Source: Macrostomum hystrix (taxonomy: Eukaryota > Platyhelminthes > Macrostomidae). Taken from it: a stretch of DNA of 64,000 nucleotides. The stretch spans positions 7,720,001-7,784,000 of the forward strand of contig CATNEN010000007.1 of NCBI GenBank assembly GCA_950097015.1, read 5' to 3'. The notes below the pieces were generated by a model, which was not told the origin of the DNA, did no database searches, and saw only the letters and a list, made by a program, of their open reading frames with translations. Below, one piece after another: positions 33,891 to 45,824 of the stretch. The translations under genes were made by a program, and so were the position numbers. The number at the start of each line of letters is the position of its first letter. The stretch's first letter is position 1.

Positions 33891-34415
33891 AGGAAACTGT
33901 GCGGTGCCTCTTCCATTCCCTTCCTGTCTGCCGACCCGGCATTCCCGTCTGTTCTTCGGATCGGGCTTTCCCACATTTGGTCTACGGAATTTTCCGGTAC
34001 CTTCTTAATCCGTTTTTGGTTACAAACATCTTTGTTCCCTTCCTGTGTTACTGTGCACACGTTTGAGACTACCTCAACCGGCCGCGCGACACCAGAGTCA
34101 GGCGTAACACCACCCGACCTGCTTGTTGCGGGACACCTTATGTCGGTTTGTTAAACATTTGACTGTTTCTGGTCTCTTGTGTAGTGGGTTGAGTGCCTTG
34201 CGTGCCGCCAACTCATTTCATTTACGAATTTTATTTTAAACAAATAATTACTTGAAATTCAATAAGGGTAATTATAATCCAAACTCCAATGAATCAAACT
34301 GAATATTTTCTAGTCCGATATTTTTACTTCTTTATTTGCGAATGGCGAAGAGTAAGTTCGTGCGCAGCGGTGCTACAGAACTAATAATGAGATGAGGCTA
34401 TGTATGACCCAACCA

Positions 34416-36219
34416 TCTATATATATAAAAGTGAAAACTCTGTCTGTCTGTCTGTCTGTCTGTGTGCAACCTTTTGTCTTTATAGACGCCGAAACCGCTC
34501 AACCAAATCGCACCAAACTTTGCACATACCTAAAACCACCTACGCTGAGTGCAATAGGCTACTCAAATTCCCGAAAAATCATTTCCTTCCTGCTCAAAAG
34601 TGCAAAAAACTGCTCAAAAATCGTCAAAAAATCACTCAATTCGACATATCGTCGCCCCACTTTGTCAGATTTTCTCCAAATTTGATCCACTTACACTTTA
34701 CATGTTTTCCAACAATGCTGTCAATTTTGAACATCTCTACTCAATCCAGAGCAAAGCTGCATCATCTCAAAGTGAGTCACTTTTTGTTTTCCGAGGACAG
34801 CCACCCCAACTCCCCTCCGCCACTCTGCGGGCCAAATTTTATTACAGCCACCCCCTCCCTTCCCCGGGCGCCGAAGCCCCAGACTGTACATTGTATTTCA
34901 AGCCGTGAATGTACACAGCCCAAACCCCTAGATTGTCTACTGGCCCCCAAGCAGCACTGAGACTGAGTGCGGTGAGTGCGGTGGCGTCCCAGTGCGCAGG
35001 GCTCTCCGGTCGATATTTCTCTCCAGCCAGCCTGGGATAGAAGAAAGAGAGAGGCTGGCGTTGACTGGCTGTCAGAGAGGGCAGTTCTGTGTCCTAGAAA
35101 TGATGCCGCCAACGAAATTAACTACTAACTGCTTCAGGAGTTGCCAGGTGCAGTTTTCACCTACAAGTCAATTGATACAACGTTGACTGATGACACCGCT
35201 GTGGAGTATCCTGTTGAGTTTCTGAACTCTCTAGATCCTCCTGGAACTCCATCGCACAACTTGCAGCTGAAAGTTGGGGCACCAATTATGCTCCTCCGCA
35301 ACCTGAATGCGCCAAGGCTGTGTAACGGCACCAGACTGATAGTCAGGCGGCTCTTCCCACACGTGATTAAGGCCACAATAATGACTGGATCTGGCAGAGG
35401 AGAGTCTGTGTTCGTTCCCCGGATTCCAATTATCCCCACGGACCTGCCATTTCAGTTCAAGCGACTGCAGTTCCTTCCCTGTGAGAGTGTGCTTTGCGAT
35501 GACTATTAACAAGGCTCAGGGACAGTCACTGAAGGTGGCTGGCATCAACCTGGAGACTCCTTGCTTCTCGCATGGGCAGCTTTATGTCGCCTGCTCCCGA
35601 CATAATTTTGTTTCTTTGACATTGTTATTGTTATGCCATGGCTATTTTCCTTATGTATACGCGTGTACATGCATACTGTATACAGAGGCAGATTTAGGGG
35701 GGGGGGCGGGGGGCAGTTGCCCCCCTAAATTTTAATCATGGGAATAAGATGCCCCCACCAAGGGTGCCAGTCGCAGCACTGGCGCAGCACAGTCACAGCA
35801 CTGGCGCCCCTTTTCGGCCGCTGGCACCCCTTTTTCAGCCGCTGGCTCCCGTTTTTCAGCCGCTGGCGCCCTTTCTTGGCTCCTGGGGCCCTTTTTCGGC
35901 CGCTGGCACCCCCTCTGTGATTCTCATGGCGCTCCCCTGACAGACCGCCCCAAAACAAAATTCCTGGATCTGCCACTGACTGTATAGAGGAGTGGCTAAG
36001 AGACATGTTTCTAAAGAAGTAATCAAGAGGGGGCTGTTTGGACAAACTTTTCACTTATTTTTTACTTAAAACGCCCTTAAACAAACTCTTCACTTTTCAT
36101 TATTGCAGTAAATAAATAAATGGTGACCTTCACTATAAAGTTAATACAGAGACGTGAATTGCTTACTGCATGCTTTGCTTTAAATTTCTGCCCCAAAAAC
36201 AACGGGCAAAAAAAGCTAG
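34416..36219 (+). mobile_element. Helitron H1 (deleted copy), first of a tandem array
   Basis: Starts 5' TCTATATATATAAAAGTG directly after A and ends with a GCCC...GGGC hairpin, an A-rich spacer and CTAG at 36216-36219, the hallmarks of a Helitron. The leader has (TCTG)n. Internally only a fragment of the Pif1-like helicase remains (about 35088-35610): its 5' part is deleted between GCTGGCG and TTGACTGGC, its 3' end is deleted after GCTCCCG, and a 4-bp insertion (CTTC, near 35475) breaks the frame. It contains hAT-like MITE copy 1. Confidence 0.9.
35683..35978 (+). mobile_element. hAT-like MITE inside H1
   Basis: The ends CAGAGGCAGATTTAGG and CCTGGATCTGCCACTG form imperfect inverted repeats. 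The 8-bp sequence ACTGTATA flanks both sides (35675-35682 and 35979-35986), as expected for hAT insertion. The interior holds G- and C-rich ends and several repeats of GCCGCTGGCGCCC type. No coding capacity. Confidence 0.85.
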
Positions 36220-36787
36220 TCTATATATATAAAAGTGAAAACTCTGTCTGTCTGTGTGTGTGTGTGTGTGTGTGTGTGCAACCTTTTGTCTTTATAGACG
36301 CCGAAACCGCTCAACCAAATCGCACCAAACTTTGCACATACCTAAAACCACCTACGCTGAGTGCAATAGGCTACTCAAATTCCCGAAAAATCATTTCCTT
36401 CCTGCTCAAAAGTGCAAAAAACTGCTCAAAAATCGTCAAAAAATCACTCAATTTGACATATCGTCGCCCCACTTTGTCAGATTTTCTCCAAATTTGATCC
36501 ACTTACACTTTACATGTTTTCCAACAATGCTGTCAATTTTGAACATCTCTACTCAATCCAGAGCAAAGCTGCATCATCTCAAAGTGAGTCACTTTTTGTT
36601 TTCCGAGGACAGCCACCCCAACTCCCCTCCGCCACTCTGCGGGCCAAATTTTATTACAGCCACCCCCTCCCTTCCCCGGGCGCCGAAGCCCCAGACTGTA
36701 CATTGTATTTCAAGCCGTGAATGTACACAGCCCAAACCCCTAGATTGTCTACTGGCCCCCAAGCAGCACTGAGACTGAGTGCGGTGA

Positions 36788-37828
36788 GTGCGGTGGCGTC
36801 CCAGTGCGCAGGGCGATATTTCTCTCCAGCCAGCCTGGGATAGAAGAAAGAGAGAGGCTGGCGATCAACTGATGGGTGGTGTCACTCTGCTGCTGTCTGG
36901 AGACTTTAGACAGACGCTGCCTGTGATTCCGCGTGGCACTCCTGCTGATGAGATTAATGCTTGCCTAAAATCATCTCACCTGTGGCCATCGGTTGTGAAG
37001 TTGCACCTACGAACAAACATGAGAGCTACAATTCAAGGAGACGAAACAGCTCATGAGTTCTCTGCCAATCTATTGCGAATCGGCAATGGTCTGCTGGAGA
37101 TTAGCACCGAGGATGGGCAGTCATCGATCGCTACAATCGGAACCATTGTGCAGTCAGTGCAGGAGCTCAAGGCAAAAGTTTACCCGAACCTGATGGTTCG
37201 ATATGCTGACGTTGACTGGCTGTCAGAGAGGGCAATTCTGTGTCCTAGAAATGATGCCGCCAACGAAATTAACTACCAACTGCTTCAGGAGTTGCCAGGT
37301 GCAGTTTTCACCTACAAGTCAATTGATACAACGTTGACTGATGACACCGCTGTGGAGTATCCTGTTGAGTTTCTGAACTCTCTAGATCCTCCTGGAACTC
37401 CATCGCACAACTTGCAGCTGAAAGTTGGGGCACCAATTATGCTCCTCCGCAACCTGAATGCGCCAAGGCTGTGTAACGGCACCAGACTGATAGTCAGGCG
37501 GCTCTTCCCACACGTGATTGAGGCCACGATAATGACTGGATCTGGCAGAGGAGAGTCTGTGTTCGTTCCCCGGATTCCAATTATCCCCACGGACCTGCCA
37601 TTTCAGTTCAAGCGACTGCAGTTCCCTGTGAGAGTGTGCTTTGCGATGACTATTAACAAGGCTCAGGGACAGTCGCTGAAGGTAGCTGGCATCAACCTGG
37701 AGACTCCTTGCTTCTCGCATGGGCAGCTTTATGTCGCCTGCTCCCGTGTTGGAACTCCAGCTGGCCTATTCATTTTCGCACCAAGGGGAAGAACGAAGAA
37801 TGTGGTGTATCCCCAGGCCTTGAGGTGA
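36788..37828 (+). pseudogene. Pif1-like helicase C-terminal part in H2 (truncated, frame open)
   Basis: The helicase part begins near 36863 (QLMGGVTLLL). Pif1/RecD2-type motifs follow in order: [47 protein letters not shown] and LYVACSRVGTP, and the frame closes at YPQALR. Walker A and B and the Rep domain are missing, removed by the deletion at the leader junction, so this copy cannot encode a working helicase. The first 25 codons are leader sequence. Confidence 0.85.
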
Positions 37829-37980
37829 CTCGCAAGCAATTAATAGAAAAGTAGTCACGAATTGACCTTGACCTGTCTAACTCTGAACTCTGAAACAGTT
37901 TAATTTTGTTTCTTTGACATTGTTATTGTTATGCCATGGCTATTTTCCTTATGTATACGCGTGTACATGCATACTGTATA

Positions 37981-38253
37981 CAGAGGCAGATTTAGGGGGG
38001 GGCGGGGGGGCAGTCGCCCCCATAAATTTTAATCATGGGAATAAGATGCCCCCACCAGGGGCGCCAGTCGCAGCACTGGCGCCCCTTTTCGGCCGCTGGC
38101 GCCCCTTTTTCAGCCGCTGGCTCCCGTTTTTCAGCCGCTGGCGCCCTTTCTTGGCTCCTGGCGCCCTTTTTCGGCCGCTGGCACCCACTCTGTGATTCTC
38201 ATGGCGCTCCCCTGACAGACCGCCCCAAAACAAAATTCCTGGATCTGCCACTG
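37981..38253 (+). mobile_element. hAT-like MITE inside H2
   Basis: Same element, orientation and target as in H1 (ACTGTATA at 37973-37980 and 38254-38261). It therefore inserted once into an ancestral Helitron and was copied with it. Confidence 0.85.
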
Positions 38254-39038
38254 ACTGTATAGAGGAGTGGCTAAGAGACATGTTTCTAAAGAAGTAATCA
38301 AGAGGGGGCTGTTTGGACAAACTTTTCACTTATTTTTTACTTAAAACGCCCTTAAACAAACTCTTCACTTTTCATTAATGCAGTAAATGAATATATGGTG
38401 ACCTTCACTATAAAGTTAATACAGAGACGTGAATTGCTTACTGCTTTGCTTTAAATTTCTGCCCCAGAAACAACGGGCAAAAAAAGCTAGTCTATATATA
38501 TAAAAGTGAAAACTCTGTCTGTGTGTGTGCAACCTTTTGTCTTTATAGACGCCGAAACCGCTCAACCAAATCGCACCAAACTTTGCACATACCTAAAACC
38601 ACCTACGCTGAGTGCAATAGGCTACTCAAATTCCCGAAAAATCATTTCCTTCCTGCTCAAAAGTGCAAAAAACTGCTCAAAAATCGTCAAAAAATCACTC
38701 AATTTGACATATCGTCGCCCCACTTTGTCAGATTTTCTCCAAATTTGATCCACTTACACTTTACATGTTTTCCAACAATGCTGTCAATTTTGAACATCTC
38801 TACTCAATCCAGAGCAAAGCTGCATCATCTCAAAGTGAGTCACTTTTTGTTTTCCGAGGACAGCCACCCCAACTCCCCTCCGCCACTCTGCGGGCCAAAT
38901 TTTATTACAGCCACCCCCTCCCTTCCCCGGGCGCCGAAGCCCCAGACTGTACATTGTATTTCAAGCCGTGAATGTACACAGCCCAAACCCCTAGATTGTC
39001 TACTGGCCCCCAAGCAGCACTGAGACTGAGTGCGGTGA

Positions 39039-40079
39039 GTGCGGTGGCGTCCCAGTGCGCAGGGCGATATTTCTCTCCAGCCAGCCTGGGATAGAAGAAA
39101 GAGAGAGGCTGGCGATCAACTGATGGGTGGTGTCACTCTGCTGCTGTCTGGAGACTTTAGACAGACGCTGCCTGTGATTCCGCGTGGCACTCCTGCTGAT
39201 GAGATTAATGCTTGCCTAAAATCATCTCACCTGTGGCCATCGGTTGTGAAGTTGCACCTACGAACAAACATGAGAGCTACAATTCAAGGAGACGAAACAG
39301 CTCATGAGTTCTCTGCCAATCTATTGCGAATCGGCAATGGTCTGCTGGAGATTAGCACCGAGGATGGGCAGTCATCGATCGCTACAATCGGAACCATTGT
39401 GCAGTCAGTGCAGGAGCTCAAGGCAAAAGTTTACCCGAACCTGATGGTTCGATATGCTGACGTTGACTGGCTGTCAGAGAGGGCAATTCTGTGTCCTAGA
39501 AATGATGCCGCCAACGAAATTAACTACCAACTGCTTCAGGAGTTGCCAGGTGCAGTTTTCACCTACAAGTCAATTGATACAACGTTGACTGATGACACCG
39601 CTGTGGAGTATCCTGTTGAGTTTCTGAACTCTCTAGATCCTCCTGGAACTCCATCGCACAACTTGCAGCTGAAAGTTGGGGCACCAATTATGCTCCTCCG
39701 CAACCTGAATGCGCCAAGGCTGTGTAACGGCACCAGACTGATAGTCAGGCGGCTCTTCCCACACGTGATTGAGGCCACGATAATGACTGGATCTGGCAGA
39801 GGAGAGTCTGTGTTCGTTCCCCGGATTCCAATTATCCCCACGGACCTGCCATTTCAGTTCAAGCGACTGCAGTTCCCTGTGAGAGTGTGCTTTGCGATGA
39901 CTATTAACAAGGCTCAGGGACAGTCGCTGAAGGTAGCTGGCATCAACCTGGAGACTCCTTGCTTCTCGCATGGGCAGCTTTATGTCGCCTGCTCCCGTGT
40001 TGGAACTCCAGCTGGCCTATTCATTTTCGCACCAAGGGGAAGAACGAAGAATGTGGTGTATCCCCAGGCCTTGAGGTGA
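39039..40079 (+). pseudogene. Pif1-like helicase C-terminal part in H3 (truncated, frame open)
   Basis: The predicted 346-codon product is identical to that of H2, with the same missing Walker A/B segment. The real helicase part starts near 39114. Confidence 0.85.
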
Positions 40080-40231
40080 CTCGCAAGCAATTAATAGAAA
40101 AGTAGTCACGAATTGACCTTGACCTGTCTAACTCTGAACTCTGAAACAGTTTAATTTTGTTTCTTTGACATTGTTATTGTTATGCCATGGCTATTTTCCT
40201 TATGTATACGCGTGTACATGCATACTGTATA

Positions 40232-40505
40232 CAGAGGCAGATTTAGGGGGGGGGCGGGGGGGCAGTCGCCCCCATAAATTTTAATCATGGGAATAAGATG
40301 CCCCCACCAGGGGCGCCAGTCGCAGCACTGGCGCCCCTTTTCGGCCGCTGGCGCCCCTTTTTCAGCCGCTGGCTCCCGTTTTTCAGCCGCTGGCGCCCTT
40401 TCTTGGCTCCTGGCGCCCTTTTTCGGCCGCTGGCACCCACTCTGTGATTCTCATGGCGCTCCCCTGACAGACCGCCCCAAAACAAAATTCCTGGATCTGC
40501 CACTG
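40232..40505 (+). mobile_element. hAT-like MITE inside H3
   Basis: Same ends and the same ACTGTATA flanks as in H1 and H2 (right flank 40506-40513). Confidence 0.85.
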
Positions 40506-40742
40506 ACTGTATAGAGGAGTGGCTAAGAGACATGTTTCTAAAGAAGTAATCAAGAGGGGGCTGTTTGGACAAACTTTTCACTTATTTTTTACTTAAAACG
40601 CCCTTAAACAAACTCTTCACTTTTCATTAATGCAGTAAATGAATATATGGTGACCTTCACTATAAAGTTAATACAGAGACGTGAATTGCTTACTGCTTTG
40701 CTTTAAATTTCTGCCCCAGAAACAACGGGCAAAAAAAGCTAG

Positions 40743-43149
40743 TCTATATATATAAAAGTGAAAACTCTGTCTGTGTGTGTGCAACCTTTTGTCTTTATAG
40801 ACGCCGAAACCGCTCAACCAAATCGCACCAAACTTTGCACATACCTAAAACCACCTACGCTGAGTGCAATAGGCTACTCAAATTCCCGAAAAATCATTTC
40901 CTTCCTGCTCAAAAGTGCAAAAAACTGCTCAAAAATCGTCAAAAAATCACTCAATTTGACATATCGTCGCCCCACTTTGTCAGATTTTCTCCAAATTTGA
41001 TCCACTTACACTTTACATGTTTTCCAACAATGCTGTCAATTTTGAACATCTCTACTCAATCCAGAGCAAAGCTGCATCATCTCAAAGTGAGTCACTTTTT
41101 GTTTTCCGAGGACAGCCACCCCAACTCCCCTCCGCCACTCTGCGGGCCAAATTTTAATACAGCCACCCCCTCCCTTCCCCGGGCGCCGAAGCCCCAGACT
41201 GTACATTGCATTTCAAGCCGTGAATGTACACAGCCCAAACCCCTAGACTGTCTACTGGCCCCCAAGCAGCACTGAGACTGAGTGCGGTGAGTGCGGTGGC
41301 GTCCCAGTGCGCAGGGCTCTCCGGTCAATATTTCTCTCCAGCCAGCCTGGGATAGAAGAAAGAGAGAGGCTGGCGTACAGTGCTTTGCTAAAATACAAGA
41401 CGGTTATCCGCTGTATCGACGGAGATCACGTGAGGATGGCGGCTTTACCACTCGCATTATTCTATGCAGCCATGGGAATGAAGAGATCGATCTGGACAAC
41501 AGATGGGTCGTTCCCTACTGCCCGCTACTGTCCAAGGTGTTCAATCCACACATCAACGTTGAGTACTGCAACTCTGTTAAATCAATCAAGTACATTTGCA
41601 AGTACGTGAACAAGGGTAGCGACCAAGCAGTGTTCAACATTGAGGGACCTGGAGGCATAGTAAACGAATTTGACGAAGTCAATCGCTTCAAGAGCGGAAG
41701 GTATCAGCTCTAACGAGGCAATGTGGCGAATCTTCGGATTCTCTATTCATGAACGCCACCCAACTGTCATGCACCTCAGTGTGCACCTGGAAAACGGTCA
41801 GAGAGTATACTTTACGGAGGAGAACATCCAGCAGCGTGCTCAAAGGCCACAGGACACTACTCTTACTGCTTTCTTCAAGTTGTGCGCTGAAGACCCCTTT
41901 GCCAGGACTTTGCTGTACCACCAGGTGCCTGCCTATTACACATGGAACGCCTCTTCGAAAGGATGGAAGCGGCGGGTTCAAGGCGCTGCAGTTCCAGGCC
42001 ATCCTGAAATACGACAGACTGATGCATTAGCCAGAGTACACGGTGCACCCAAACCACAGTGAATGCTACTACCTGCTACACACCGTGATTGGTCCGACGT
42101 CATTTAGACACATTAGAACGGTGGAAGGCCATACCTGCCAAACTTTTCATGAAGCATGTCAGCGACTGGGACTGCTGGAAGAGCTGGATGACCAGGAGCA
42201 GCTGGGACAGTTCATAGAGGAGAATGAGCCCCGACTCATGCCTGAGCAGCTAGAGGCGTACCGCGAGCTATTGCGCAGAGTCAACAACAACGTTGGTGGC
42301 ATGGTTTTCCTTGATGCTCCAGGTGGCACAGGAAAAAAATTTCTAATCAACCTCCTTCTGGCAAAGGTCAGGCAACGAGGCGACGTTGCCATTGCTGTAG
42401 CTTCCTCTGGAATTACAGCCACCTTGCTGCCAGGCGGTCGCACTGCCCACTCAGCACTGAAGTTGCCGCTTGATCTGTCTTGAGCGGAGAATCCGCTGTG
42501 CAACATCAAGAAAAACACAGGCACTGCCAGAGTGCTTCAGGCTTGCAAGCTTATCGTCTGGGATGAGTGTACCATGTCCCACAAACTGGCATTTGAAGCA
42601 CTCAACTTAACTTTGAAAGACCTGCGCAATAGCAATCAACTGATGGGTGGTGTCACTCTGCTGCTGTCTGGAGACTTTAGACAGACGCTGCCTGTGATTC
42701 CGCGAGGCACTCCTGCTGATGAGATTAATGCTTTCCTAAAATCATCTCACCTGTGGCCATCGGTTGTGAAGTTGCACCTACGAACAAACATGAGAGCTAC
42801 AATTCAAGGAGACGAAACAGCTCATGAGTTCTCTGCCAATCTATTGCGAATCGGCAATGGTCTGCTGGAGATTAGCACAGAGAATGGGCAGTCATCGATC
42901 GCTACAATCGGAACCATTGTGCAGTCAGTGCAGGAGCTCAAGGCAAAAGTTTACCCGAACCTGATGGTTCGATATGCTGACGTTGACTGGCTGTCAGAGC
43001 CAGTACGCCCTTAAACAAACTCTTCACTTTTCATTCATGCAGTAAATAAATAAATGGTGACCTTCACTATAAAGTTAATACAGAGACGTGAATTGCTTAC
43101 TGCTTTGCTTTAAATTTCTGCCCCAAAAACAACGGGCAAAAAAAGCTAG
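40743..43149 (+). mobile_element. Helitron H4, last of the tandem array, with Rep and helicase remnants
   Basis: Begins at the base after the CTAG of H3 and ends CTAG at 43146-43149, followed by TAATGG (target T). It keeps a different part of the ancestral element from its neighbours: the end of the Rep domain and the N-terminal half of the helicase. It jumps from GGCTGTCAGAG near 43000 to the 3' end (ACGCCCTTAAAC) and so lacks the MITE. Confidence 0.92.
41376..43014 (+). pseudogene. Degenerate RepHel remnant in H4
   Basis: In one frame (to 41710) YPLYRRRS, DNRWVVPYCPLLS and INVEYCNSVKSIKYICKYVNKG show the Helitron Rep region, with the YxxxYxxKG catalytic-tyrosine motif. A one-base shift near 41700 moves it to another frame (SSNEAMWRIFGFSIHERHPTV). 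After further breaks the helicase runs from about 42043 with FLDAPGGTGKKF (Walker A; the residue after GK is Lys where Thr is usual), a TGA at 42481, then LIVWDECTM (Walker B), SGDFRQTLPVIP and LRTNMR, before ending at the internal deletion. Confidence 0.85.
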
Positions 43150-44063
43150 TAATGGAATAATTCAAGGATATACAGCTGAAGTCCATCGACAGTAGATGCC
43201 GGATGAACGCCGTGAGCATGCAAAGAGTTCAGATATAATGTACATTAGAATTAAAATAGTATTACGTATGCCTGCTAATTTAAGACAAATGTACAGTTAC
43301 GTTGGGTCGAAATTGTAATATTTGTAATATATCCGAGCATGGAATACGTGGCACGCAATTGAGATAAGCACCGTTAAAAGGGGCGCCCGCGTCACCCGGC
43401 GAACCTTGACTTTGAGGTGCAGCAGGACGCGCTTCCGGCACATTTCGGAGTCGGCGATGTCAAGGTCCCTGCACACGTCGCCGGCATCTGATTTTTGCTG
43501 ACACTGCGTCTGCTGTGCGCTGCACGTAGGTGGCTTCTTGATGGCACATTTAAGGTCGTCAGGGAGCCCTTTCGTACAGTTTTATAGTATTCACGCCCGC
43601 GTGGAGCAAGGCTTGCACTGCCAAGTACAGCCTCTTTGCTTCATAATCATGGATGGCCGTCCTTTGTGGTGCCCGAGCATTTAAGCTCTTTGTGATCATT
43701 ACTTTGCAATACTTCACAATACATCGTTTAATTATATAAACAAAAAACCTTACTTTACTTTGGTTTGTAAGGTACATAACAACAAAAAATATTTTGACGA
43801 AGACTATTGACGAAAAGACCTTGAGTCCTAGAATCCTAGAATCAGCGTATTTATACCTAGAATTTAAAGTGTGCGAATTTTTGCAATATATAGCTATAAT
43901 ATATACTAAGAATTTGGCGCTACAAGTAAAAATCAATTGACAAATATCTGGAAACCAGTGTTTTACTGCACTCATTTCTGGATATCGATTCGAATCCAGA
44001 CGGATTTGTACTGACTAGTGTGACGAATAAAGGTTAGTGTAGCGGTAATATCGTCGAATTATA
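43150..44063 (+). other. Spacer between Helitron array and H5
   Basis: AT-rich except for a GC-rich patch at about 43380-43560, described separately. Nothing else is recognised. Confidence 0.5.
43405..43555 (-). pseudogene. Possible cysteine-rich exon fragment
   Basis: On the minus strand a GC-rich open segment reads DDLKCAIKKPPTC..., with further cysteines (SDAGDVCRDLD, DSEMCRKRV), and ends at a donor-like AAG|GTTCGC. Regular Cys spacing suggests an extracellular disulfide-rich domain. No good acceptor or partner exon is seen nearby, so it may be an isolated or broken exon. Confidence 0.25.
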
Positions 44064-44631
44064 TCTATATATATAAAAGTGAAAACTCTGTCTGTGTGTG
44101 TGTGTGTCTGTCTGTGTGTGTGCAACCTTTTGTCTTTATAGACGCCGAAACCGCTCAACCAAATCGCACCAAACTTTGCACATACCTAAAACCACCTACG
44201 CTGAGTGCAATAGGCTACTCAAATTCCCGAAAAATCATTTCCTTCCTGCTCAAAAGTGCAAAAAACTGCTCAAAAATCGTCAAAAAATCACTCAATTCGA
44301 CATATCGTCGCCCCACTTTGTCAGATTTTCTCCAAATTTGATCCACTTACACTTTACATGTTTTCCAACAATGCTGTCAATTTTGAACATCTCTACTCAA
44401 TCCAGAGCAAAGCTGCATCATCTCAAAGTGAGTCACTTTTTGTTTTCCGAGGACAGCCACCCCAACTCCCCTCCGCCACTCTGCGGGCCAAATTTTATTA
44501 CAGCCACCCCCTCCCTTCCCCGGGCGCCGAAGCCCCAGACTGTACATTGTATTTCAAGCCATGAATGTACACAGCCCAAACCCCTAGACTGTCTACTGGC
44601 CCCCAAGCAGCACTGAGACTGAGTGCGGTGA

Positions 44632-45672
44632 GTGCGGTGGCGTCCCAGTGCGCAGGGCGATATTTCTCTCCAGCCAGCCTGGGATAGAAGAAAGAGAGAG
44701 GCTGGCGATCAACTGATGGGTGGTGTCACTCTGCTGCTGTCTGGAGACTTTAGACAGACGCTGCCTGTGATTCCGCGTGGCACTCCTGCTGATGAGATTA
44801 ATGCTTGCCTAAAATCATCTCACCTGTGGCCATCGGTTGTGAAGTTGCACCTACGAACAAACATGAGAGCTACAATTCAAGGAGACGAAACAGCTCATGA
44901 GTTCTCTGCCAATCTATTGCGAATCGGCAATGGTCTGCTGGAGATTAGCACCGAGGATGGGCAGTCATCGATCGCTACAATCGGAACCATTGTGCAGTCA
45001 GTGCAGGAGCTCAAGGCAAAAGTTTACCCGAACCTGATGGTTCGATATGCTGACGTTGACTGGCTGTCAGAGAGGGCAATTCTGTGTCCTAGAAATGATG
45101 CCGCCAACGAAATTAACTACCAACTGCTTCAGGAGTTGCCAGGTGCAGTTTTCACCTACAAGTCAATTGATACAACGTTGACTGATGACACCGCTGTGGA
45201 GTATCCTGTTGAGTTTCTGAACTCTCTAGATCCTCCTGGAACTCCATCGCACAACTTGCAGCTGAAAGTTGGGGCACCAATTATGCTCCTCCACAACCTG
45301 AATGCGCCAAGGCTGTGTAACGGCACCAGACTGATAGTCAGGCGGCTCTTCCCACACGTGATTGAGGCCACGATAATGACTGGATCTGGCAGAGGAGAGT
45401 CTGTGTTCGTTCCCCGGATTCCAATTATCCCCACGGACCTGCCATTTCAGTTCAAGCGACTGCAGTTCCCTGTGAGAGTGTGCTTTGCAATGACTATTAA
45501 CAAGGCTCAGGGACAGTCGCTGAAGGTGGCTGGCATCAACCTGGAGACTCCTTGCTTCTCGCATGGGCAGCTTTATGTCGCCTGCTCCCGTGTTGGAACT
45601 CCAGCTGGCCTATTCATTTTCGCACCAAGGGGAAGAACGAAGAATGTGGTGTATCCCCAGGCCTTGAGGTGA
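44632..45672 (+). pseudogene. Pif1-like helicase C-terminal part in H5 (truncated, frame open)
   Basis: 346 codons that match H2/H3 except for a His replacing Arg in LLHNL. It has the same missing Walker A/B segment. Confidence 0.85.
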
Positions 45673-45824
45673 CTCGCAAGCAATTAATAGAAAAGTAGTC
45701 ACGAATTGACCTTGACCTGTCTAACTCTGAACTCTGAAACAGTTTAATTTTGTTTCTTTGACATTGTTATTGTTATGCCATGGCTATTTTCCTTATGCAT
45801 ACGCGTGTACATGCATACTGTATA

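Larger units (their letters stand above)
36220..38490 (+). mobile_element. Helitron H2, second of the tandem array
   Basis: Begins TCTATATATATAAAAG at the base following the CTAG end of H1 and ends CTAG at 38487-38490. About 2.27 kb. A 5' leader with a long (TG)n run is joined by an internal deletion to the C-terminal two-thirds of the helicase. Except for the TG run and a G run it looks identical to H3. Confidence 0.93.
38491..40742 (+). mobile_element. Helitron H3, third of the tandem array
   Basis: Begins at the base after the CTAG of H2 and ends CTAG at 40739-40742. About 2.25 kb, with the same leader-helicase junction as H2 and a much shorter TG run. Confidence 0.93.

Noticed and set aside
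34400..34960. 186-codon frame in the Helitron leader, repeated in all copies
   Set aside because: It lies in the 5' leader, starts within the microsatellite and matches no Helitron protein; an overlapping frame is also open.
35231..35512. Minus-strand frames opposite the Helitron helicase (also at 37312, 39563, 45156)
   Set aside because: They are mirror frames of the conserved helicase on the plus strand.
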